NCBI RefSeq assembly: GCF_000143535.2
Contig: NC_037316.1
Span: forward strand, 992,001-1,056,000
Length of the DNA: 64,000 nt
Direction of reading: 5' to 3'
Source of the DNA: Botrytis cinerea B05.10
Lineage: Eukaryota > Ascomycota > Leotiomycetes > Helotiales > Sclerotiniaceae
The notes beneath the pieces were generated by a model. That model was not told the origin of the DNA and searched no databases. It saw nothing but the letters and a program-made list of their open reading frames with translations. The position numbers and the translations under genes were made by a program. How positions within the stretch are numbered: the first letter of the stretch is position 1; every line of letters starts with the position of its first letter. This document shows positions 54,909 through 64,000 of the stretch, one piece after another.

Positions 54909-56675
54909 TTAGAATGCTGCCAAGAACCCACTGAAGAGGTCTTTTAGGCTATATCCATTACTAACATGAGTCTGTAAAGCCCTTTCCTTGAATGCAAAGA
55001 GGACTCGATACTTCAGCCAAGGAGGAATGTCTTTAGCCTTAGTCAGTATTGGGGCAATCAAGTCCCCTGCATGATGTCGTTCAAGCAAAGATTCTGCATG
55101 TGGTGATCTCCCGTCATTGAAACTCTCCTGCTCATACTCAATTATCCTTTGCTTTTGATGCACTGGTACTTCCATCAAACTAACGAGAGGTCCGCGTGAA
55201 GTAATCGTAATATTGAGAACAAACGCGTAGATTCCCAAGTAGCCTCTTTCAATACTACCACCCTGAGTGAAAGTTATTATGGCCGTCATACCATTTGGCT
55301 GTAATTGATTGGTTTGCACTCGTATTCCATCCTTAATTTTTATTGTTTTGGTCTGTCGAGTATTAGATAGCCATTCGGTTATCATAGTGAAGCCTAATTC
55401 TGCAAATGCCTTGGTCTCCACAAAAACTTCATAAGGGTCAAGAACGCCATCGATAGGTTGATGCTGCCTGACAAAAATACTTTCCATATATTCTTGTATC
55501 CTCGATTCTGGAAATTTGTCTAGGCACGGACTTTTTTCAGTTTTCAAACGCGAGAGTGGACTTCTGTCGAGTTGACGAATGTCAATTGTTTCGATGGACT
55601 CAGGATCAATTCTCGAGAATTCATTACCACGATTGCGAATGAGATATACGGCTAATACGTGTGGGTTACCTGATTTCGTATTCCCCTCATAGCAACATTG
55701 TAGAGGGGCAAGCTTGGTATCTGATGGGTAGGCGGAAGATTCGTGTGCGAGATGCCTGACATAACCACAAGAACAATCTGTGAAAGGCGTTGCAAGTGGT
55801 AACTCTAATTGTAAGCCCTTATTCGTCATTAGGTGTGGCCTTCTCGTTGAATTTGGATTCCATTTTTGTATCGTGTCAAATGGTTTGGAGACGATCTCAG
55901 CGGAGTCGCGAAACGCTTCTGGAGAATGAGCTAGTAACCCCCCTCCTGTTTCGCTCGGATCTCTCCATGCGAATATTGATTCATCATCAGATACAGCCAA
56001 TATCTCAAGTTGAAGTCTCATGAAGGCTTTCTTGCCTTCTCCATATAATGGAGCCATGTTGACATCGAATAGACCCAGAAGACTATAAGCCTGATCCTCA
56101 ACCCTGGTTGTCGATCTTCGAGAAGCCCAGGACATCTTTTGGGCAATCGAAGCGCGTCTCCAGTTGTCCATGTCCAAAATTCCAGTGATTTTTCGAAGGT
56201 CATCTTGAAGGTGTTCCTTGCTACCGATTAGATCCCAGTTTCGGTCGAAGAAAGCCAGTTTTTTCGGAGCAAGTAGTTCTTGTAGCGTCCACCCCCTTTT
56301 GAACCAATCACTAGATTCTAGTTCTACCGGTTTTGAGGAATCAGGACGATTTTCAACATCGCTCAAATATGCATAGCAAATTTCTGCTTTCTGGTACCAT
56401 TGAAACATAGAGTTGATAGCCTCTGAAAGCTCTGCACTGCTCGCTTTATCGATGCAACAAGTATCAATCCAAACATACGTCCAACCATCTAGTCCGGCCT
56501 GCTTACAACATCCTTTGATCTTCGCGAATCCTTCTATATCCATGCAATTACCAGCTTGCATGTCATGAAAGGTCACCTCCTTCTTGCCCCATCGGTGTGA
56601 AAGAATTGCGTATGCTGGAATATGGCCATCGTAGAATTCCTCGAGACATAGTGATGATGTGTTTATAAGACGCAT
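54909..56675 (-). CDS. Heterokaryon incompatibility (HET) domain protein
   Basis: Single exon, 588 residues from the only in-frame ATG near the domain. The N-terminal HET domain is complete: MRLINTSSLCLEEFYDG, YAILSHRWGKKEVTFHDM, WTYVWIDTCCIDKASSAELS, EAINSMFQWYQKAEICYAYL and WFKRGWTLQELLAPKKLAFF, followed by AYSLLGLFDVNMAPLYGEG. This matches the HET-E/HET-D group layout, but no NACHT or WD40 region follows; the remaining 350 residues have no recognised domain. HET proteins trigger cell death when unlike fungal strains fuse, and many copies are of unknown partner. Function here is inferred from the domain alone. Confidence 0.92.
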   Translation of the reverse strand: MRLINTSSLCLEEFYDGHIPAYAILSHRWGKKEVTFHDMQAGNCMDIEGFAKIKGCCKQAGLDGWTYVWIDTCCIDKASSAELSEAINSMFQWYQKAEICYAYLSDVENRPDSSKPVELESSDWFKRGWTLQELLAPKKLAFFDRNWDLIGSKEHLQDDLRKITGILDMDNWRRASIAQKMSWASRRSTTRVEDQAYSLLGLFDVNMAPLYGEGKKAFMRLQLEILAVSDDESIFAWRDPSETGGGLLAHSPEAFRDSAEIVSKPFDTIQKWNPNSTRRPHLMTNKGLQLELPLATPFTDCSCGYVRHLAHESSAYPSDTKLAPLQCCYEGNTKSGNPHVLAVYLIRNRGNEFSRIDPESIETIDIRQLDRSPLSRLKTEKSPCLDKFPESRIQEYMESIFVRQHQPIDGVLDPYEVFVETKAFAELGFTMITEWLSNTRQTKTIKIKDGIRVQTNQLQPNGMTAIITFTQGGSIERGYLGIYAFVLNITITSRGPLVSLMEVPVHQKQRIIEYEQESFNDGRSPHAESLLERHHAGDLIAPILTKAKDIPPWLKYRVLFAFKERALQTHVSNGYSLKDLFSGFLAAF

Positions 56676-58318
56676 TTTTGTTCGAGCTATGAAAATCAAT
56701 CATTCAAAGTGAAGACAGGAGTTAGCGGTGTGGATGAAATTCCCAGCCACAATCACGGAAAGTAAAGTGTGGCGTCACTCGTCAATTTCACAATTCGGGT
56801 ACGCATCCACTCTATCACATTTCTAGATGTCTATTATTAGGCAACCATGGAAAGGATGGGAATGGAAATCGTCTGACTCTAGAATACACGATTTCTGAAT
56901 CCCTGAAAATGAATAACAAAGATTATTGGCCAAAAATGACTCCAGACCCCAATTGCTAATATAGATACCACAGATCCGCGTCTAAAGTACAACATAGCTA
57001 CATCGCATTGCAACCCGGTAACGAGACTATCTTGCTTGCTCTTCATATTACGCTTCGCTTGCGCTTGCATCAAAAATTGGACATGCACAAATCTCCAATC
57101 ATTCATTAATGTCATCCTGTTAACCTTTTAAAAGCCGGGGTGGGTAGGCGATCATCTATGCTAAATTCCATTTTCTGTCTCCATTCTCTAAGCCAATTTT
57201 ACTTCGCCTAGCTCGAACTAATGAGCGAAGAATCTTTTATTCGCTAAGTACTGATCCATTTCCAGGTATCTGAATGTCTCATTGGGCTCTATTCACCGTA
57301 CTGTTTCGTCGGTCCCAGTCTGGTGAATGCTCGAAGGTTAGACTGAATGGTCGTTCCGGAAAGTTAAAGGTCCTCGTGTCTAACAAAACGATATTTCACG
57401 CAGAGGCCAAGAAGTTCTAAGCAGTCTAAGTTCTAGGAGTCTCCGCAGGCTTAACAGACTAGCCGGGCTCATTGGTCAAATGCGTGCATAACTATGAATG
57501 TAAAATTTAAGGAGCTGTGAGGGGCTTCGTTTTCCTTCGGGAGATACTGTATCTGAAGATTTTGCAAAATCTTCATTTTGCGTCGACTTCGGATTAATAC
57601 TTGAGACAGTGTAGTCCTCTGTCAAAATAGTATAGTTTTGAAAACCACGATCTCAAACTATCCGGTCTGAGTGTCAGTTCTACCAAAATCTGAGTCTGCA
57701 AGATTTGGCGAAATGTTGGCGAGCTCGATGATCTCACATAGTAGATGGAAGATCACATCAATTTAAAAGTAGCGTCTTAAAGTGGAGAGTTAGATGTTGC
57801 AGTATCAACAACTGGGAACGAGAATAAGACCTCCCACCAACCCCAGGTCGCCAAGTCGGTGGACCAGCCAAGACAGCGGCTTCGCGTAGAATTCTGAGTG
57901 CTTGCAGGCGGAAAAGTGCATGCTGGAAGTACTGCAATTCAGAAATTTTTACGTGTGGATCTACACAATCACACTTGGAACAGAATATGTTGCACGCCAA
58001 AATGAATCACCAATTCTAAAGAGCCACACTTTACACCATTTTGTCATCTGTTTTGTCCATTGGGTATTGGAATGGTACTAAAACTTATTTCGTTCACCTA
58101 CCTAATTTAATCAATGTCTCAAGTAACAAGTAAGCTCAATACAGAAGAGTATCTCACATTCACCATTCATTGCAACAAGTAAATTTTCAGAACGAATGCA
58201 CACTAAGTCCCATGTTTCCTAAAGTATCCAAGTGAAGTGGGTATCCATTTTCCTATCTAGCGATTTCTATCAGTCAGTCATATCATCATTGCGTCATCCA
58301 ACACAACCCCACTCAAGC
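56676..58318. other. Intergenic region between the HET gene and the double-repeat protein gene
   Basis: About 1.6 kb. Open frames at 56879-57115 and 57758-58000 (minus) carry no features. The HET gene promoter lies at the left side. Confidence 0.5.
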
Positions 58319-59299
58319 TCATGCTTTATGGGCGGCTTCGCAGTACGCTTTGCTCTTCTCAAAATCATCATACTCGCAATAGCACCAAGCTTTAAGACAA
58401 GAACATGTATTTCTCGAATTAACCGGTTTGAAAGCTTGCCATCGCAGATATCCTTCCTTCCCAGTGCGGAGATTTTTGACCTTCACTTTGCCCCAACCAT
58501 GTTCGCAGGCTTCGAGAAATTTACAGTGGTCTCCAATCTCGGTCTCGAGAACTGGGCCAAAGTCGTGAGGAAGGTGAGCATGTTGTTTCACAGCTACGAT
58601 GGCTCCGGGTGTTTGCCCAGCGATTGTTAGGGGATCGTGTACTTCTGGAAGTGTCTTTGTTGTAAAATTGGTTGTGTATAGCGAGGAATTTGGATCATTA
58701 GAAGTCTGAGGAGGAGAGACTGTCGATGAGTAAGTTTTGGTGTACATGTCATCAACCTGTGCCCAGTCCTCCTCTGTGGGAAGTGTGAAATCCATACCAT
58801 ATATTCCACTCATATCCTGAACACCATATACGGGCATCAGTCTTGGTGGACGGCGTGCCGAATACGCTTGCCAAGTTTCGTAGATACATCGACATCCTCC
58901 ACCCAAGCAACCGCATTTTCCATCGTAGGGAACCGGAAGTAGATCCTCCCAGTCGATGGTTCCTGACATACTAGTACGAATATTCTTAACTTCAACTTGA
59001 CTGACATTGTAATATGCCAGAATTTCGACATAATCACCGACTCTTGCAAGCGGTGAACAGAAAGCCGTGGCTTTTAATGCTCTCCTGATTGGCAGGATAG
59101 CACCAATTTGCTGGCCCTCCAATGTTGCCGCGTCGTGAATTTGAGTAATAGATTTCTCGTCTTGTGTGGGTTTCTTGAATGCCATCGAAGGTAAATAAGT
59201 AATATTGGGCGGGGTGTCAAATGGTGTCATCGTAGGTATACTGTAGTCCATTTTGAAGGTCACGGGAGAAGTCTGTCGGCCTGGATTATTCTCAAACAT
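58319..59299 (-). CDS. Uncharacterised protein with two SH3-like/Cys-cluster repeats
   Basis: Single exon, 326 residues, no signal peptide or membrane segment. It contains an internal duplication. The first copy (about 60-140) runs GQQIGAILPIRRALKA, then VGDYVEILAYYNVSQVEVKN, then a loop and GTIDWEDLLP, and closes with CGCLGGGCRC. The second (about 225-310) runs GQTPGAIVAVKQHAHLPHD, IGDHCKFLEACEHGWGKVKV, KNLRTGKEGYLRWQAF, and closes with CSCLKAWCYC. The strand pattern with KNxRTxxxGxxxW resembles an SH3-like barrel. The repeated C-x-C-L-x3-C-x-C sequence could bind zinc. I recognise no family name. The link between copies is Tyr/Ser/Pro-rich. Confidence 0.65.
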   Translation of the reverse strand: MFENNPGRQTSPVTFKMDYSIPTMTPFDTPPNITYLPSMAFKKPTQDEKSITQIHDAATLEGQQIGAILPIRRALKATAFCSPLARVGDYVEILAYYNVSQVEVKNIRTSMSGTIDWEDLLPVPYDGKCGCLGGGCRCIYETWQAYSARRPPRLMPVYGVQDMSGIYGMDFTLPTEEDWAQVDDMYTKTYSSTVSPPQTSNDPNSSLYTTNFTTKTLPEVHDPLTIAGQTPGAIVAVKQHAHLPHDFGPVLETEIGDHCKFLEACEHGWGKVKVKNLRTGKEGYLRWQAFKPVNSRNTCSCLKAWCYCEYDDFEKSKAYCEAAHKA

Positions 59300-61012
59300 C
59301 TTTCAAATTTCTTAATACTGGAATTCTAGAGAATGTTCGATATTAAGTAGACACAAGAGCGAACTATGATCAATCATTGCACTTCCATTTTCCATCAGAT
59401 TCATCATGCTACAAAGTATAAAGCAGCGTGATGTGTCTATCCGCACACTGGAACACGTGTTCAACGCCGCAATATCTCATTGGGATAGAATGACTCATGG
59501 GCATGAATTGAGATGGAACAGTATTTTCGTCTTAGTATTTCTCGGGCTGCAAGTAGCAGGCCAATACTCATATTCGGCATTTTGCATTTGGAGCAGTGGA
59601 TGGATTTAGTTAGAGGAACGCAACTCGATAGGTTGTCTGGACCTGCTACGTTGCAATATCCCGCAAGTATATGCGAGGCTATCAGAAATGGTCTCAGCCA
59701 ATATGATAAAAAATTTAAGTTATGGCGCAGGGGCTGAAAAGACGCGGAAGAAACTTTTCAAAACTTCTAAATGCTCATATTAGAACAAAAATCATGGTTG
59801 GTGACCCATGGGGAATCTAGTGAGTGCAAGATTCAGGCCTCCCATCAAATGTGCTAAAATAGCCTTTTCAGCCAATGATTGTATTTGAAACTCCGTTTGT
59901 ACCTTTTAACTTCGTCCATAGGACACGCTTCGTGACGCACCTGAAGTATATCGTTTATGATTCTTAACATGAGCAGTGTCACCTACGTCACTTTTATGGC
60001 GTCTAAAACCCACAACGCAGGTTCCAAGTTTCTTTATAGAGAATCGTCCAATTAGTCGAAGACCACCAATGGTTACTGTTCGGGCTTGCGACATCATCAA
60101 GTTGAGGAACACTGCGTTATTGGCGGGCACGGCGCTTAAAAATGTGCAGCCTCTGCAAATACCTATTTTTGCTTTCTTACTGTATTGGTCAGTAAATATC
60201 CACCGACAAGCTTGGTAAAATTGAGACTCCATTGCACATTTACCAAAATCTGGCGAAGCAGTGGCGAAGCAATACCTGCGACTCAGAATTGCGGACGACT
60301 CCAGGTTAGAACGTGTGCGGGAACATGCATTAGATGTAACTCCAACTAGATTTCCACCAAGGTACGTCTCAACCGGAATCCAAGCCCAACACAATGTTTA
60401 ACTTTGCAACATAACATGTTTATGAGTCGATCAATTATTCGACTGTTTCGCCCTTCCGTGTCTCTCGGCTCCAGGTCCCGAGCCGTGATGCAGATTTACC
60501 AACATCTAATCTCATCTGCCGTTTGCACTTGGGAGGTGGCAGTGCGAATAAGCCTTAAAAACCCCGTGATCGTCTCGTGACATTTGGCGTTTTGTTGCAC
60601 ATCTGAATTTGAGATTATCTCAAATTATTTTGAATCGCACAATTTGAAGATATCACATCACGTGAAATGTCTTGAAATCTTTCTCGTAACTTGAGGAAAG
60701 ATTTCATGCATCCTTTATCCGTAGATGTGTGTCGCAAAAGTACAGGGCCAGTTTTCGAAATTTCTGGTTTCTATGAGATGACTTGTAGCCGGAGTTGATA
60801 GTCAGGTGTCGATACAATGTTGATGTCATGTTATGAAGCTCATGTTACTCATGGGGTGGAACTTTCTTACTACCTGAAATTTATTATATCTACAAAAAAC
60901 ACCTAGCACGCCTAATACACCAAAGCCGCCAGCTTTAGATATCCTATCCCATTCCCATTCGCCAAAAGATATTTCAACATGAAAATGAGGCAACCAAAAA
61001 CTATCTCCAACT
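59300..61012. other. Intergenic region left of the ABC transporter
   Basis: About 1.7 kb. The longest frame, 59906-60394 (minus, 162 codons), has no recognisable domain and an unusual Cys/Ser-rich makeup, so I do not call it a gene. The rest is AT-rich. Confidence 0.45.
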
Positions 61013-64000
61013 CTATCGATCTAAAGCTTGTGCTTGACACTACAGTCAATGATTAGCCTTCACTCTAGAATATATATCACCAATCAGAACACGAAAAACA
61101 TACCATTTGCCAATATAACCCTCTCATCCCCAACAAGCGTCCATGACTTCCTCTTTCCACCACATTCCCACCTTCTCCTAGGACGAAAATGATATCTGCA
61201 TTCTGAACTGTTGCCAATCTATGAGCGACAACAATCATGGTTCTCCCCCTTCCAGTTCTCTCAAATACAGCTTGCACACTCCTCTCGGTCTCAGAATCTA
61301 AATTGGACGTTGCTTCGTCTAACAACAATAATTTTGGATTTCGAATCAAAGCTCGTGCAATAGCAATGCGTTGTTTCTGGCCACCTGATAGTGCGACTCC
61401 ATGGGCGCCTACGGCAGTGTTATAACCTTCAGGGAGAGAGGATATGAAGTCATGGATCTCTGCATCGCGACAGATTTGATGGAGTACGGTGTCTGATACC
61501 TCTTCTTCGTCTGAGACGCCCAGAAGAATGTTATCGCGGATCGAACCTTCGAACAAGGAGGGTTCTTGCGCAACTAACGAGATAAATTTACGGTATTCTT
61601 CAAGAGAGACATCATTGATATCCGTGTCTTGATAGAGAATTTGACCACTCTGGATTTGATAAAATCGCTCAAGTAGAGATATAATACTTGTTTTACCACA
61701 TCCAGATGGTCCAACGATGGCTGCAAATTGCCCTTTCTCAATCGTCATGTCGAGTCCATTGAGTACTGGAACATCACGAGTAGGATACTTGAAAGAGACA
61801 TTCTTGAGCTCAATTTTGACTCCCCGTGAGCTTTTCTCCGGATCGTGCGCGTCTGCGAAGTCGTAAAGCACTGACTCATCGCCTTTTTTACCTTCAGGTC
61901 TCATACCACGGATACGATCTGCTGCTGCAAAGGCTTGCGCTACATTGGGTCCGAAACTTAGAGATTGGCCTGCCGTGGTACTTCCTTGTACAACGGCTAA
62001 GTATACAACTAGATAATTAAAAGGTGTATACTCATGATCCGCCAGAAGCTGGCCGCCATACCAGAGAACAAAGGCCATACATAGTATCGCGATGCTATCG
62101 CTCATTGCGAATATAAAGGTTGAGAATCTAGCTTTCCGGAAAGCTTTCTTGGTATAGTTTCGTAAGAGTTTTTCATACCGTCCACAAATCTCTGATTCGA
62201 GAGTTAGAGCTGATACAGTCCGGAACGCACCAATAGATTCGGTAGCGAATTTTGAGCTCTCAGCAAATACTTCGTTGTTCATTTTCTCGAATTGAGTTTC
62301 GTATCTGAGTCGAAAGAATCCCGCGGCCAGAATAATGGGCATCGTCGTCACCACAGTCAATAGAGTGAGTTTCCATCCAAAATAAAAGGACATCGCCACG
62401 GATCCAAAGATATTAAACATGGAGATGAGTACAATTGCCATGTTGATCCCGAGCAACTGTTGAAGCTGAGTAGGATCACTTGCCATTCTAGCTGTCAAAC
62501 TACCCACGGAATTCTCTTCTTCATCATAGTATGATACGGGCTTCGAGAGCACGTTTTGAAAGTATTCTTGGCGATATGTAGCTGTGATGTTCTGACACTA
62601 TTGTTAGTCATCAAAGTAGCCGACAGTTGACAAAACTTACAAATGATACCGTGTTTGAAGACCACCCGAGAGCATAATAACTTAGACCCACACCGATGGC
62701 CAACAACGTGAACATGAAGCACCAATAATTGGTCTGTACTTGGAGAACTTGTCCCCATAAATTAAACAGCGAAATGAGTTTAGCGAATAGAAATGCATGT
62801 AATGGAAATGAAGCACCAGCGCCTAAGGAACTTAGAAACATTATTGTATACCATACCCATCGTGGTTTTTGTTCCCAAAGGAAAAGTATAAAGCTTCCCA
62901 CGGGAGTTTTTGGTTTTGTGTCAGGGAACTGCATCTCCATGCTGGGTAGATTTTCTGCCATGTCAAGACTGACCCTTTCGAATATTGGCGAGTCTATTCC
63001 CCGTTTCTCTGGATCGCTTGGGATATCGATTTCTTTTCTAGCAAGATCACCATTTCCCAGGTGTTGAGCATTTGCAAGTGCCCAATATGGACCATTCAGA
63101 TCCAATAACAGCTGCTCATGAGTCCCCTGTTGTACTACCTGACCTTTCTTCATAACGACGATATTGTCTGCCTTAATGACGGTAGATAATCGATGCGCTA
63201 TCGTGATCGTGGTTCGGTTCTTGGAGACTTTATCTAATGCAGCCTGAACTATTCTTTCACTTCTGACATCGATAGCGCTTGTTGCTTCGTCAAGAATCAA
63301 AATCTTTGGCTGCTTAACAATGCTCCTTGCAATTGCCAGTCTCTGTCGTTGACCCCCACTGAGCTTTATCCCAGAGTCGCCTACCATTGTGTCATATCCC
63401 TATGAAAGTTAGAAACATTTTCAAGTCAACTGATCATGATTTCATGGCTAGCGTTACCTCTGGAAGTCGTTTGATAAATTCATCTGCGAATGCCTCCTTG
63501 CAAGCTCGTCTCACTAATCTCCTCTTCTTTTCGTAAGTTTCATGTTCCCATTTAGTACCTATTAAACCATATTCCACATTTCTGTAAATAGTAGTATTGA
63601 ATAAAAATGGTTCTTGCTGAACAAGTCCTATTTGTGACCTCCACCACTTCAAATCAATCTCATGTAATTTCCGACCACCGACACTGATAGTACCATTTCG
63701 GAAGAAAAGTGTCTTTTGATTTGTCAGTGATGATATTCAGCATTTTTCGTGTCCCCAAACTTACAATAGCATTATCCGTGAGGTTTCCATCAAGTTCATA
63801 CCACCTTTCAATCAACCCGACGATGGTACTCTTCCCTGAGCCAGATGCTCCGACAATAGCTGTCAATTTTCCGGCAGGAAATCGAACGCTTAGATTATCA
63901 AGCACCTTAACATCATGCCTCAGAGGATAGGCAAAGTTGACATTCTCAAGAACGATATCTTCCCTGGAAGAAACTTTTGGAGCCTTGACACCATTCGTTT
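61013..64000 (-). CDS. ABC transporter, ABCB multidrug-resistance type (5' part beyond the right edge)
   Basis: Five exons are visible on the minus strand: 63765 to the window end, 63458-63712, 62641-63399, 61104-62591 and a 27-base last exon 61013-61039. The visible part starts at the first nucleotide-binding domain ([20 protein letters not shown], then [13 protein letters not shown] and [12 protein letters not shown]). A linker follows, then the second transmembrane domain with six predicted spans (from [20 protein letters not shown]) and the second nucleotide-binding domain ([45 protein letters not shown]). The tiny last exon supplies the end CQAQALDR, which matches the YWQMCQAQ ending of fungal ABCB4-like exporters. 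The gene continues past 64000, where the first transmembrane domain must lie. The transported drug or metabolite is unknown. Confidence 0.93.

Noticed and set aside
59906..60394. 162-codon minus-strand frame
   Set aside because: No domain, odd composition, no supporting signals; could be chance in a 1.7 kb gap.

Overview
The window is nuclear DNA of a filamentous ascomycete. Most genes are interrupted by short GT-AG introns (about 50-130 bases), several with CTAAC-type branch sites. The gene set is typically fungal: NRPS-like reductase, HET-domain protein, Zn(II)2Cys6 regulator, GH55/GH105/GH25 enzymes and a MET12-type methylenetetrahydrofolate reductase. A leotiomycete of the Botrytis/Sclerotinia kind is my best guess; this is inference from gene style, not a computed placement.

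Layout. 0.5-5.1 kb is a compact housekeeping block: tubulin chaperone A, THO complex subunit 7, elongin A and NEDD8/RUB1. 6.3-8.9 kb holds a four-exon gene for an unrecognised protein with a HELTH zinc-protease-like motif. 9.6-15.1 kb holds two carbohydrate-active enzymes on the minus strand, a secreted GH55 exo-beta-1,3-glucanase and a cytosolic GH105 unsaturated rhamnogalacturonyl hydrolase. 15.9-18.5 kb is a decaying stretch: coiled-coil-like open frames broken by stops and a frame change, a probable glutathione S-transferase relic, and a very AT-rich tract. 18.6-26.0 kb returns to core genes: acetoacetyl-CoA synthetase, a small membrane protein, the anaphase-promoting complex TPR subunit Cut9/Cdc16 and the splicing factor Yju2. 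27.6-30.8 kb encodes a stand-alone adenylation-thiolation-reductase enzyme, followed by an AIG2-like gamma-glutamylcyclotransferase, an intronless secreted protein and MTHFR.

The most unusual locus is 39.4-43.0 kb on the minus strand. I rebuild it as one 15-exon gene of about 742 residues. Its middle is a tandem array of diverged copies of one small helical module, one copy per exon, and every copy is bounded by phase-1 introns. The first two exons and the last two would by themselves encode a normal single-module protein, and any subset of the eleven middle exons can be skipped without changing frame. Most middle exons have weak donor sites. This suggests domain expansion by exon duplication, perhaps with combinatorial splicing.

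45-64 kb is looser and more accessory: a Zn2Cys6 factor, a class I glutamine amidotransferase-like protein whose triad glutamate appears replaced, a secreted GH25 muramidase with a cysteine-rich front, the TORC1 regulator Gtr1/RagA, a HET protein, an unknown protein with two SH3-like/Cys-cluster repeats, and the 3' part of a full-size ABCB exporter that runs off the right edge. No tRNA, rRNA, CRISPR array or intact transposon could be supported. All intron positions were read by eye from splice signals and frame.
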